From positions 62,001 to 126,000 of the forward strand of contig JACKGW010000006.1 in NCBI GenBank assembly GCA_020631815.1: 64,000 bases of DNA, in the 5' to 3' direction. A program made the position numbers and the translations under genes. The first letter of the stretch is position 1. The number at the start of each line of letters is the position of its first letter. This stretch comes from Planctomycetota bacterium (lineage in GTDB: Bacteria; Planctomycetota; PLA2; JAEUHO01). Below the pieces are notes generated by a model. It was not told the DNA's origin and searched no databases. It saw nothing but the letters and a program-made list of their open reading frames with translations. Below, piece after piece: positions 33,569-43,854 of this stretch.

Positions 33569-35437
33569 CTGGCCGCTTCCGGCCGTTGGAGACGTGCCCT
33601 GTTCGCCACGGCTTCCCCCTCGCCCGACGTCGCGCGCCCCGGCGCGCCTTCCGCCCGCGTCCCGCTGATCGCCCTCGTCCTGGGCGCCCTGGCCTTCGTG
33701 ACCCTGGCCCGGGCACCGTCGGCGCTGGCCGCACCCGAGCGCTCGTACCTCCTCGGCCTGCCGTGGGAGCGCGAGGTCGTGGACGGTGTCGAGGAGCAGG
33801 ACCGCGACCGCCGTCGCAACAAGCAGCTGGACGCCCTGGTCCGCGAGTGGAGCCGCCGAGCACGCCGCGCCGAGACGGTCCCCAATCTCTACCTCCTGGC
33901 CCGCGCGTACGGCCTGCGCTTCAGCGAGGCGCGGGACCAGGCGGAGGCGGCGACCACGGCCGACGAGAAGGAGCGGCTCGCCCGCACCGCCCAGGGTGAC
34001 CTGGAGAGCGCCCTGTCCGCCTACGCGGACGTGCTCCGCGTCGAGCCACGCTGCTACTTCGCGCACCACGACATCGCCGTTCTGGAGCTGCGACGCGAAG
34101 ACCGCCGGCGCCGGTCGGCGTTCGACCACCTCGTGCAGGCCCTGCGCATCAACGAGGGCTACGTCGACGCCCGCCGCAAGCTCGTCCGCCTCTACCTCGA
34201 GGGCAACCAGCAGCAGGAGGCCGTCAAGCAGCTCGAGGTGCTGGTGCGCCAGGTCCCGGACGACGGCGTGGCCCGCGTCCAGCTGATCGGCGGCCTCGTC
34301 CAGGTGGGACGCCACGCGGAAGCCGAGAGCTACGTGCAGGCCGGCTTGGCCGCGCAGCCGGATCACCCGGCCTACCTGGACCTGCTGGCGCAGATCCAGC
34401 TCGCGACGGGTCGCTTCGAGGAGGGGCTCGCCACCTACCGCTCGCTGGCCCGTGCCAACCCGAGCATGGGACAGCCCTTCCTGGGCATCCTGCGGGCCCT
34501 GGAAGCGCGCCGCGAGCAGATGCCGTCGGAGCCTCCGCGCTTCGACGACTACCTGTTCGCGCTGCGCGGCCTGCTGCGCTTGGAGACGGATCCCGAGCGT
34601 CGCGCGCACCTCGAGGGCGACATCCGCACGATGGAGACGCAGCGCCTGAAGCCGACGCTGCCCGAGGGCGCCGAGCCCACCCTCGACCAGGTGCTGCAGA
34701 TCCTCGACAGCGCGCCGGACGAGGCCGATCGCGCGCGTGCCGTCTATTGGGTGCTCACGCGCGACGCGCCGCCGGACGACGCCACGATGCGTCGCATCGC
34801 CCGGCACGTGGGCCCGACCACCGAGCCGGCGGCCGGCGTACGCGCCGTGGCCGTTCGTGCGCTCGCGGAGGTGGGGGGCACGAGCACCGTCCCCATCGTC
34901 CGCCTGGCCCTGGCCGACGAGGACGCCCGGGTGCGCCAAGCCGCCCTCGATGGCCTGGTCGTGATCGGGCTCCGGGACCGCGCGCCGCGCCGCGCCCTGG
35001 TGGCCGTCGTCCATCTGCTGCACGACGACCGCAATGCTGATGTCGCGGCCAGCGCGCGACTTGGCGTGCTGCAGCTCTCCGAGCACCGCCTCGGCCTGGC
35101 CGACGACGCCGACGAGAAGGCCCACCGCGCGGCGTACGACGCGTGGCTGGCGAGCGCGGAGGGCGAAGAGGTCCTCGCCCGTGCGCTGGATGGCTACGAC
35201 GTGCTCAAGGACCGCTTCGCCGACGACATCCTTGGCCGCTACCTGATGCACGCATCGGGCATCGTGGCGAAGGCCGCCTACGACGCGATCGGTCGCTTCG
35301 TGGCGAGCCTGCCGCCGGGCGATGCCCGCGTGCGCTGGTGGGACCAGCGACCCCCGCTTGACCATGCGGACTTCCGTGCCGAAGCGCTGGCCGCCACGCG
35401 GCAGCGCCTCGAGACGTGGCGGAGCCAGCGCCCATGA
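33569..35437 (+). CDS. Secreted TPR/HEAT repeat protein, probable CTG start
   Basis: About 622 residues: a signal-like segment (VPLIALVLGALAFVTLA, then ARAPSALA), a TPR region (about 140-290; the segment YVQAGLAAQPDHPAYLDLLA is typical), and a HEAT-like C-terminal half (GVRAVAVRALAEVGGTSTVP, ARVRQAALDGLVVIGL). The frame is the same as aroA, separated only by TAG, and contains no ATG and no GTG before 33698, which would remove the signal peptide. The CTG at 33569 follows the TAGGAT box by 6 nt; the CTG at 33599, preceded by GGAG, is an alternative. Function unknown; it is coupled by ATGA to the next gene. Confidence 0.65.
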   Translation: MAASGRWRRALFATASPSPDVARPGAPSARVPLIALVLGALAFVTLARAPSALAAPERSYLLGLPWEREVVDGVEEQDRDRRRNKQLDALVREWSRRARRAETVPNLYLLARAYGLRFSEARDQAEAATTADEKERLARTAQGDLESALSAYADVLRVEPRCYFAHHDIAVLELRREDRRRRSAFDHLVQALRINEGYVDARRKLVRLYLEGNQQQEAVKQLEVLVRQVPDDGVARVQLIGGLVQVGRHAEAESYVQAGLAAQPDHPAYLDLLAQIQLATGRFEEGLATYRSLARANPSMGQPFLGILRALEARREQMPSEPPRFDDYLFALRGLLRLETDPERRAHLEGDIRTMETQRLKPTLPEGAEPTLDQVLQILDSAPDEADRARAVYWVLTRDAPPDDATMRRIARHVGPTTEPAAGVRAVAVRALAEVGGTSTVPIVRLALADEDARVRQAALDGLVVIGLRDRAPRRALVAVVHLLHDDRNADVAASARLGVLQLSEHRLGLADDADEKAHRAAYDAWLASAEGEEVLARALDGYDVLKDRFADDILGRYLMHASGIVAKAAYDAIGRFVASLPPGDARVRWWDQRPPLDHADFRAEALAATRQRLETWRSQRP

Positions 35438-37419
35438 CCCTTCGCGACGTCGTCCGCCCCGCGCTCGGCCGCGCGGCCCTGGGGCTCGTGCTGCTCGCGT
35501 TCGGGATGCAGCTTGGCGCGCGAGTCGCCGCTGCGGCGCCCGCCGACGTGGACCGCGCCCGGGCCGACCAGGACCGCAAGATCAAGCGGACCATCTCCAG
35601 CGGCGGCGAGGCTGCCCTCAAGCGCCTCGTCGAGAGCGAGGCGCTTCGCGCCGAGCAGACGGGAACGGCCATCGACCTCTACCTGGCGGGGCGCATCCTG
35701 TGCGCGACGGCCAAGGACGCGCCCGATGGTCCCGCGCGTACCAAGCGCGGGTTCGACTACTTCGTGCGCGCGGTGCGCGCCGACGGGCAGCTGTGGCAGG
35801 CCAAGATGGCCATGGCGCTCGTCTACATGGATGCCGGGCACACGGATGACGCGCGGAAGGTCATCGAGCGCGTCCGTGCCCAGGTCCCCGGCGAGCCCGA
35901 GCCGCTCCGTCTGCTCGTGAAGCTGCTGCTCGACCAGGAGGCCTACGCAGAGGCCATCCCGCACATGGAGCAGCTGCTCCAGGCCGATCCCGACCAGCCC
36001 GAGATCGTCGCCGCGCTCGCCGAAGCGTGCTTCGTGGCCGAGCGCGCCGAGGAGGCCGTGCGCTGGTTCCTGCGTCTCAAGGAGACGCCCTACTGGGACC
36101 AGAATCCCCGCTGGCCCGTCATGCTCGCCCAGGCCGCCATGGTGAGCGGGCAGACCGAAGTGGCCCTGCGCCAGATGCAGGAGCTGCGCGGCACGCCGGT
36201 GTGGAACGAGAACCCGCGCCTGCAGGCCATGCTGATCGCCATCCTGGCCGAGACCCACGCGGCCCCCGCGGCGCGGCGCAAGGAGGTCGAGAGCTACCTG
36301 CAGCGCGCACCGGATGACGCGGGCATGCGCATGATGGCCGTCGACCTGGCCATCGACGCGGGCAACGTGGCCGCCGCGCGCGACCACCTGGAGCTGCTGC
36401 TTCCCAAGCTGAAGGACGAGGCCGCGCGCAAGCGCGCCACGGACCTGCTCGAGCTCCTGCGACAGGGCCTCGACCCGCGTCGCGGGCCGCAGCGCCCCGC
36501 CGGGCCGGAGCCGCCGCCGGAGATCCCGGAGGAGAGCCCGTTCGTGGACCTGCTGCGTCGCTGCACGGGCGACGACGTCGCCGTGCGGCGTGCGGCCCTG
36601 CAGGAGTACCTGCAGGCCGAGATCGGCGTCCTCGATCGCATCATCTACAACCGCGTCCACTACGACATCGAGCCCGACAGCACGTGCCGCATCCTGGTCG
36701 CGCGCATCCTGGGTGCGTTCGACGCGGAGAGCGCCAGCGACCCGATCGTGCCGTACACGGCGGCACGCACGCTGGCCTACGCGCTCGAGGATCCCGATCC
36801 GGGCGTGCGCAGCGTCGTCGCCGAGGAGCTTGGTGGCCTCGGCGTGCCCGTCGCCCTGCTGTACCTGCAGCCGTACCTGTACTCCCTGGACCTGGTGCCG
36901 ACCGGCGACGAGGTGGCCGACAAGGCTGCGGAGCGTGAGTACAACGCGACGCGTGCCGCGCTCGTCAAGCTGACCGGTCACGAGGACCTCGCGGCCACCG
37001 CGGCGCGCTGGGTGCCCCTCAAGGAGGCCAGCGCGCATCGCGACACGTGGACGGACTGGTTCGATGGGCCCGAGGGCCAGACCTCCGTGCTGCGTGCGCT
37101 GGATGACATGGCGCGTGCGGCCGAGGTCGAGGCGCCGCCGTATGGCCCCGTTCTCTGGTGCCACCGCTACATCTTCGCCAGCTGCTTCCCGCCTTCGCCG
37201 GGCCCGGTGGCCCGTCGTGCCTACACCGTCCTTCGCGACGCGCTGCCCCAGGGCGATCCCGCGGAGGCGGAGAAGGCCGACCCGCCCGGGCATCGGATCT
37301 TCGCGGACTTCCCGCGCTGGTCCGACGCCGAGCTGGACGCGCTCGGCGTCACGGAGCGGGCCGAGCAGCTGCGCGCTTGGTGGCGGAGCAAGGTCGGCGG
37401 GTCCCTCGGCGGCCGATGA
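35434..37419 (+). CDS. Secreted TPR/HEAT repeat protein
   Basis: A 661-residue protein with a signal peptide (GRAALGLVLLAFGMQLGARV). TPR units lie at about 50-330 (for example AMALVYMDAGHTDDARKVIE, LRLLVKLLLDQEAYAEAIPH), then a proline-rich hinge and HEAT-like repeats (AARTLAYALEDPDPGVRSVV). The architecture is close to the upstream neighbour and suggests paralogy, so the pair may act as an envelope scaffold. The ATG overlaps the previous stop; the stop overlaps the cmk ATG. Confidence 0.7.
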   Translation: MTLRDVVRPALGRAALGLVLLAFGMQLGARVAAAAPADVDRARADQDRKIKRTISSGGEAALKRLVESEALRAEQTGTAIDLYLAGRILCATAKDAPDGPARTKRGFDYFVRAVRADGQLWQAKMAMALVYMDAGHTDDARKVIERVRAQVPGEPEPLRLLVKLLLDQEAYAEAIPHMEQLLQADPDQPEIVAALAEACFVAERAEEAVRWFLRLKETPYWDQNPRWPVMLAQAAMVSGQTEVALRQMQELRGTPVWNENPRLQAMLIAILAETHAAPAARRKEVESYLQRAPDDAGMRMMAVDLAIDAGNVAAARDHLELLLPKLKDEAARKRATDLLELLRQGLDPRRGPQRPAGPEPPPEIPEESPFVDLLRRCTGDDVAVRRAALQEYLQAEIGVLDRIIYNRVHYDIEPDSTCRILVARILGAFDAESASDPIVPYTAARTLAYALEDPDPGVRSVVAEELGGLGVPVALLYLQPYLYSLDLVPTGDEVADKAAEREYNATRAALVKLTGHEDLAATAARWVPLKEASAHRDTWTDWFDGPEGQTSVLRALDDMARAAEVEAPPYGPVLWCHRYIFASCFPPSPGPVARRAYTVLRDALPQGDPAEAEKADPPGHRIFADFPRWSDAELDALGVTERAEQLRAWWRSKVGGSLGGR

Positions 37420-38111
37420 GCGAGTCCGCCGAGACCCCTTCATCCGAGGTGCTGGCCATCGACGGCCCGGCCGGAGCCGGCAAGAGCACGATTGCCCGCC
37501 GCGTGGCCGACCGCCTCGGCTGGGCCTACCTGGACACGGGCGCCATGTACCGCGCCGTGACGCGGGAGGCGCTGGACCGGGGCCTGGAGCCCGGAGACGC
37601 AGCCGCGGTGGCGGCCCTGGCCTCGGACCTGGACCTCGTCCTCGCGCCCGACGGTCGCGTCACGGTGGGGGGCGCCGACGTCACGGCCCGTCTGCGCTCG
37701 CCCGAGGTCACGGAGGCCGTCTCGACCGTGGCCGCGATTCCCGCCGTGCGCGACGTGATGGTCCGCCACCAGCGGCGATTCGCCCGGGAGAACGGGCGGA
37801 TCGTGGCCGAGGGACGTGACATCGGCACGGTGGTCTTCCCCGATGCCCGCGTGAAGGTCTGGCTGGACGCCGACCCGGAGGAGCGGGCCCGGCGGCGCCT
37901 CGCGGAGACGGCGCGGGCACCTGGATCGGACCCCGCGGACCTGCAGGCCATGAAGGCGCGTCTGGAGCGCCGCGACCGGCTGGACAGCACCCGCGCGGTG
38001 GCCCCGCTCAAGCCCGCGGACGATGCCCGGCGGATCAATACGACAGCGATGACCCCGGACGAGGTTGTGGAGGCCGTCCTTACGACGGTACAGTCGGCCC
38101 TTTCGACCTGA
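37416..38111 (+). CDS. cmk: Cytidylate kinase
   Basis: A 231-residue CMP/dCMP kinase. The P-loop GPAGAGKST starts near residue 18, followed by LDTGAMYRAVT, the NMP-binding FARENGRIVAEGRDIGTVVFP block, and LDADPEERARRR of the LID. It phosphorylates CMP and dCMP with ATP. In many bacteria cmk precedes rpsA, exactly as here. The ATG overlaps the stop of the preceding TPR gene by 4 bp; the gap to rpsA is 194 bp. Confidence 0.95.
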   Translation: MSESAETPSSEVLAIDGPAGAGKSTIARRVADRLGWAYLDTGAMYRAVTREALDRGLEPGDAAAVAALASDLDLVLAPDGRVTVGGADVTARLRSPEVTEAVSTVAAIPAVRDVMVRHQRRFARENGRIVAEGRDIGTVVFPDARVKVWLDADPEERARRRLAETARAPGSDPADLQAMKARLERRDRLDSTRAVAPLKPADDARRINTTAMTPDEVVEAVLTTVQSALST

Positions 38112-38146
38112 GTTCCAACCCCCCGACGGCGGCAAGGGCTTCCCGC

Positions 38147-38252
38147 CCACGCTTGGCGTGGTCGCTGCCGACGGGTGGGGTCGAGGGGCGCGCGGTGGAC
38201 TCCACCGGTGACGTCGGCAGGGTTCCACCGCGGTGGTGGGACGGCCGACGTC
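38147..38252 (+). promoter_or_regulatory. Structured rpsA leader with several hairpins
   Basis: The 194-nt space between cmk and rpsA holds at least three perfect stems: CCACGC-TTG-GCGTGG at 38147-38161, CGGTGG-ACT-CCACCG at 38193-38207, and GACGTCGGC at 38210-38218 with its complement at 38244-38252, which encloses a CCACCGCGGTGG palindrome (38225-38236). E. coli S1 represses its own leader, so an autogenous control element is plausible. The first stem could instead terminate cmk. Confidence 0.4.
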
Positions 38253-38305
38253 CTCCCCGCGACAGCCATCGACCCCCGGGTAGCCCCTAGGACGTTCATC
38301 CACAC

Positions 38306-40174
<1,869 letters not shown>

Positions 40175-40178
40175 TGGC

Positions 40179-40196
40179 GCGGGCCTTCGGGCCCGC
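40179..40196 (+). terminator. Hairpin with TTCG tetraloop after rpsA
   Basis: GCGGGCC-TTCG-GGCCCGC, a 7-bp perfect stem, starts four bases after the rpsA stop. No T-run follows, so it may work as an mRNA 3'-end stabiliser or a Rho-assisted stop. Confidence 0.5.
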
Positions 40197-40200
40197 CCGC

Positions 40201-40225
40201 CCACGCACCACGCGGTGGTGCGTGG
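40201..40225 (+). terminator. 11-bp hairpin after rpsA
   Basis: CCACGCACCAC at 40201-40211 and its exact complement at 40215-40225 flank a GCG loop. It is the second of three consecutive stems downstream of rpsA. Confidence 0.5.
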
Positions 40226-40242
40226 CGCTGCGTTCGCGACCG

Positions 40243-40270
40243 CGTCAGGTGCCCCGCGGGGCACCTGACG
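40243..40270 (+). terminator. 28-bp perfect palindrome after rpsA
   Basis: CGTCAGGTGCCCCG joins its exact complement with no loop. It may be a cruciform or protein site as well as a transcript-end hairpin, and it lies about 100 bp upstream of the lipoprotein start. Confidence 0.5.
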
Positions 40271-40374
40271 GCATGCGCCCGCTGCGGATGCGGCGTCGTG
40301 GCCGCCCGGGCGTCCCTGCTTCGGGCACCCTGCCCGATGACGCCCATGTGATCGGTCGCGGGGACGTTGGGGGC

Positions 40375-41646
40375 ATGCGTCCGTCGTCCCCCGCCCGCAG
40401 CTCGCTTCGCCAGGCGGCGGCCCGCTGCGCCCTCGTGTGCGCGGCCCTGCTGCTCGCGGGTTGCCAGGGAGACGTGGCCAAGACGCTCGGCCTCCAGCAG
40501 GAGCCCGACGAGGACGAGATCAGCCTCGAGCCGATCGTGATGCCGCGGGGCAAGGACGCGATCAAGCAGATCCCGTTCCTGCGCGACCGCCGACCGGTCG
40601 ACGACGAAGACGAGGCCTGGAAGGCCAAGTACGACCTCGCGCAGGACTACAGCGCGGGTGGCTACGACGCCGAGGCGCTGCAGATCGTGCAGGCGGCGCT
40701 CTCTCTCGATCCACCGTCGCCCTGGGCCGGGCGCTTCACCACGCTCGAGTCGAGCCTCCGCGTCCTGCGCATGGAAGACGAGCTGCTGCGGGCCGAGGCG
40801 TGGCCGCTGAAGGACTACGTCGTCTTCGGCGAGCCGGTGGACCTGGAGATCCGCCTGCGCAACGTGGGTCGCGAGCCCCTCTCGCTCCTGCCGCCGCAGC
40901 GCGGTGCGCGCGCCGATGACGTGCTCTCGCCGGGAGCCGTGTCCCTCGAGGTGAAGCGCGTCGATCGCGACATCTACGCGAGCCGCATGGAGCGCTCGTG
41001 GACGCAAAACTTCCTCTGGCAGCGTCCCGAGGACGGCGCCACGAAGATCGCGCCCGGCGCCGTGCACCGTGTTCCCGTTCGCATCCCCGCCGACGAGGTC
41101 GGCCCGGCCCTGGTGGGCCTGCGCACGATCGAGGTCGCGGGCATGTTGCGCCCCGCGCGCGTCGAGGTGCAGGGGCAAGCCCGCCCGTTGCGTCTGCGCA
41201 TCCGGCCGGGGCGTGTGGTGGTGCTGCCCAAGAGCTACGAGCCACTGGTCCAGGACCCGCTGGGGACGCTGCGCCAAGCCATCGACGGCGTGGCCCCCGT
41301 CCACCTGCTCGTGGCCAGCGAGTTCGTGCCGCGCGCACGGGCGCCGGAGGGCATGGGCCTGCTCGCGCGTGCCTTGACGGAGGGCGATCCCTCTCTCCGG
41401 CGCGCCGCGCTGGGCGCCCTGGAGCGCATGCGCGAGCGCTTCGCGGGCAAGCCCCTCCAGCCCTTGGCCGAGCCGCTCGTGGAGCGGCTGGGGACCTGGC
41501 CGGCCCGCGACCCGGCACTCATGGAGGGGCTCGCCGCGTTCTCCGGGCGCGCGCTGGCCGCCGATGTCCGCCTCTGGCGCGACTGGTGGGCACGTGACGT
41601 CGATGCCACCACCCTGGTGACGGCGCCGCGCAGCGCCGACCGCTGA
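40375..41646 (+). CDS. Lipoprotein of unknown function
   Basis: A 423-residue lipoprotein with lipobox LLLAGC after a short signal; the mature N-terminus is CQGDVAK. An acidic linker (EPDEDEISLEP) precedes a helical TPR-like region (AWKAKYDLAQDYSAGGYDAE). A beta domain follows (PVDLEIRLRNVGREPLSLLP), which resembles Ig-like repeats for structural contacts. The C-terminal part has HEAT-like helices (DPSLRRAALGALERMRERF). The upstream open frame reaches 40174; the ATG at 40375 gives a clean lipoprotein signal. Function unknown. Confidence 0.7.
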   Translation: MRPSSPARSSLRQAAARCALVCAALLLAGCQGDVAKTLGLQQEPDEDEISLEPIVMPRGKDAIKQIPFLRDRRPVDDEDEAWKAKYDLAQDYSAGGYDAEALQIVQAALSLDPPSPWAGRFTTLESSLRVLRMEDELLRAEAWPLKDYVVFGEPVDLEIRLRNVGREPLSLLPPQRGARADDVLSPGAVSLEVKRVDRDIYASRMERSWTQNFLWQRPEDGATKIAPGAVHRVPVRIPADEVGPALVGLRTIEVAGMLRPARVEVQGQARPLRLRIRPGRVVVLPKSYEPLVQDPLGTLRQAIDGVAPVHLLVASEFVPRARAPEGMGLLARALTEGDPSLRRAALGALERMRERFAGKPLQPLAEPLVERLGTWPARDPALMEGLAAFSGRALAADVRLWRDWWARDVDATTLVTAPRSADR

Positions 41647-41706
41647 CCCCGCGGCCTCCGCTGCGTTGCGCTGGCCTGCAACGGTCGCGCTGCGCACGGG
41701 CGCGGC

Positions 41707-41712
41707 TACCCT
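41707..41712 (+). promoter_or_regulatory. Putative -10 box of tyrS (leaderless)
   Basis: TACCCT ends 7 nt before the ATG at 41720; there is no Shine-Dalgarno sequence. This leads the tyrS-lgt-hydrolase transcript. Confidence 0.45.
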
Positions 41713-41719
41713 GACGCGC

Positions 41720-42952
41720 ATGCTGCAGGACCCCACGCTCCGCGAGCACCTCGCGCCCCTCGCGCGCACGATCGACACCGTCGTGCCCGAGGCCGAGCTG
41801 CGCACGCGTCTCGCCGCGGGGCGTCCCTTGCGCTGCAAGTTCGGCATCGACCCGACCTCGTCCAGCGTGCACGTGGGCAACGCGGTGCAGCTCTGGAACT
41901 TGCGCAAGCTGCAGGACCTGGGGCACCAGGCCGTCCTCATCCTGGGCGACACCACGGCCACGGTGGGGGACCCGTCGGGCAAGGACAAGACCCGTCCCAT
42001 GCTCACCCCCGAGGCCATCGAGGCGAACCTCGCGACGTGGATGGAGCAGCTCGCCCAGATCCTCGACATGGACAAGGTCGAGATCCACCGCAACAGCGAG
42101 TGGTTCTCCAAGATGGGCTTCCACGACGTGCTGGGGCTCGCCGACCGCATGACCGTCCAGCAGATGATGGAGCGGGACAGCTTCGCCAAGCGCCACGCCA
42201 GCGGCGACCCGATCTCGCTGCGCGAGTTCCTCTACTGCCTGATGCAGGGCTGGGACTCGGTCGAGGTGAAGGCCGACGTCGAGCTGGGCGGGACCGACCA
42301 GACGTTCAACCTGATGGTGGGTCGGCGCCTCATGGAGCAGGTGGGGCTGCCGCCCCAGGCGTGTCTGATCGGACCGCTGCTCGAGGGCATCGACGGTCGC
42401 GAGAAGATGAGCAAGAGCCTGGGCAACGCCATCGGGCTCGACGACGACCCCAAGGACCAGTTCGGCAAGGCCATGCGCATCTCGGACGAGGCCATGCCGA
42501 CCTGGATGCGCATCGCCACCGACATCCCGGATGCGCGGGTCGACGAGCTGCTTGCTGCCGCCAACCCGATGGACGCCAAGCTCGCGCTGGCGGAGGCCAT
42601 CGTGGCCCGCTACCGCGGCGCCGAGGAAGGGCAGCGCCAGCGCGACGCCTTCCTCGCCGTGTTCCGCCGGCGCGAGACGCCCGAGGACCTGCCCGAGCAC
42701 GAGGCGGGCCCGCGTGGCGACGACGGCTGGGGCATCCTCGACTTGCTGAAGACCTGCGGCTTCGCCGCCAGCACGTCCGAGGGCCGGCGCCTGGTCGAGG
42801 GCGGCGGCGTCCATCTCGATGACGTGACGGTCACGGAGTGGCGTGCACGCGTCGAGCTCAAGGGCGGCGAAGTGCTTCGTGTCGGTCGGCGCCGCCAAGC
42901 GCGGCTCGTCGTGGGCGGCTCCGGCACGTCCGCGTCCGCGAAGGAGAGCTGA
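41720..42952 (+). CDS. tyrS: Tyrosyl-tRNA synthetase
   Basis: A 410-residue class I aminoacyl-tRNA synthetase that charges tRNA(Tyr). The HIGH motif reads HVGN at 51-54 and KMSKS is at 229-233. Between them ILGDTTATVGDPSGKDKTRP and VELGGTDQTFNLMVGR are typical of the bacterial enzyme. A C-terminal S4-like RNA-binding domain ends it (GRRLVEGGGVHLDDVTV). An in-frame upstream ATG-like start at 41666 is less likely. It is followed after 2 bp by lgt. Confidence 0.95.
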   Translation: MLQDPTLREHLAPLARTIDTVVPEAELRTRLAAGRPLRCKFGIDPTSSSVHVGNAVQLWNLRKLQDLGHQAVLILGDTTATVGDPSGKDKTRPMLTPEAIEANLATWMEQLAQILDMDKVEIHRNSEWFSKMGFHDVLGLADRMTVQQMMERDSFAKRHASGDPISLREFLYCLMQGWDSVEVKADVELGGTDQTFNLMVGRRLMEQVGLPPQACLIGPLLEGIDGREKMSKSLGNAIGLDDDPKDQFGKAMRISDEAMPTWMRIATDIPDARVDELLAAANPMDAKLALAEAIVARYRGAEEGQRQRDAFLAVFRRRETPEDLPEHEAGPRGDDGWGILDLLKTCGFAASTSEGRRLVEGGGVHLDDVTVTEWRARVELKGGEVLRVGRRRQARLVVGGSGTSASAKES

Positions 42953-42954
42953 CG

Positions 42955-43854
42955 ATGAGCATCCTGGCCGAGATCGCCTACCCGCGGATCGACCCGATCC
43001 TGCTGGACCTCGGGAAGCTCAAGATCCGCTGGTACGGCGTGTCGTACGTCCTTGCGTTCGTGCTCGCCTACCTGGTGCTGCGCATGCTGGCCAAGCGCGG
43101 GCGTCTCCCGGTGGCCGTCGATCGCGTGGCCGATGTGCTCTTCTGGGGCGTGCTCGGCGTGTTCATCGGCGGCCGCCTCGGCTACGTCCTCTTCTACATG
43201 ATCCCCTTCGGCGAGTTCGAGTGGGGCAAGATCATCCGGGTGTGGGACGGCGGCATGTCGTTCCACGGCGGCCTGCTGGGCGTCGTGATCGCGTACGTGC
43301 TCTGGGCCCGCAAGGCGCGGATCCCGTTCGGTGATCTGGGCGACGGCCTGGCCTTGGCGACGGCGCCGGGACTCCTCTGCGTGCGGCTGGCCAACTTCAT
43401 CAATGCCGAGCTCTACGGCACGGTGACCGACGTCGCCTGGGGCATGCGCTTCCCGAACTACGAGAACGGCCCGGAGAGGTGGGAGGCGCTGGGCAAGCCG
43501 ATGGTGCCGGGTGTCCGCCATCCGAGCCAGCTCTACGAGGCCTTCGCCGAGGGCCTGCTGCTGTTCTTCGTGCTGCGATGGTTGATGCTGCGCAAGGGCC
43601 TGGGCGGCGGGCGGATCGCCGGGGTCTTCCTGATCGGCTACGGGCTGATCCGCTTCGCGCTGGAGTTCGTACGTCTGCCCGACAAGCAGCTCGGTCGCTA
43701 TGCGCTGGGCCTGACGCAGGGGCAGCTGCTGAGCTCGATCATGATCGTGCTGGGCTTGATCACGCTGTACGTGTGCCACAAGCGTCGCTCGAAGCCAGGC
43801 CACTACGACCCCGAGACGGGCAAGCGACTCCCCTCGGAGGGCGCGTTCGCGTGA
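42955..43854 (+). CDS. lgt: Prolipoprotein diacylglyceryl transferase
   Basis: A 299-residue integral membrane enzyme that attaches diacylglycerol to the lipobox cysteine of prolipoproteins. About seven helices are visible. Signatures: WDGGMSFHGGLLGVVIAY (essential His), RLANFINAELYGTVTD, and HPSQLYEAFAEG. AAGGAGAG gives a strong ribosome-binding site before the ATG. Its substrates would include the several lipoproteins of this window. The stop overlaps the next GTG. Confidence 0.95.
   Translation: MSILAEIAYPRIDPILLDLGKLKIRWYGVSYVLAFVLAYLVLRMLAKRGRLPVAVDRVADVLFWGVLGVFIGGRLGYVLFYMIPFGEFEWGKIIRVWDGGMSFHGGLLGVVIAYVLWARKARIPFGDLGDGLALATAPGLLCVRLANFINAELYGTVTDVAWGMRFPNYENGPERWEALGKPMVPGVRHPSQLYEAFAEGLLLFFVLRWLMLRKGLGGGRIAGVFLIGYGLIRFALEFVRLPDKQLGRYALGLTQGQLLSSIMIVLGLITLYVCHKRRSKPGHYDPETGKRLPSEGAFA

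Noticed and set aside
33561..33669. A 35-codon ATG frame after aroA with GAGG upstream
   Set aside because: It gives a proline/arginine-rich peptide out of frame with the TPR gene and overlaps the proposed -10 box. A leader peptide cannot be excluded but has no support.
32141..35365. A 1000-residue N-terminal extension of PurC on the minus strand
   Set aside because: It is antisense to aroA and a TPR gene; PurC is complete from 32140 with a good ribosome-binding site.
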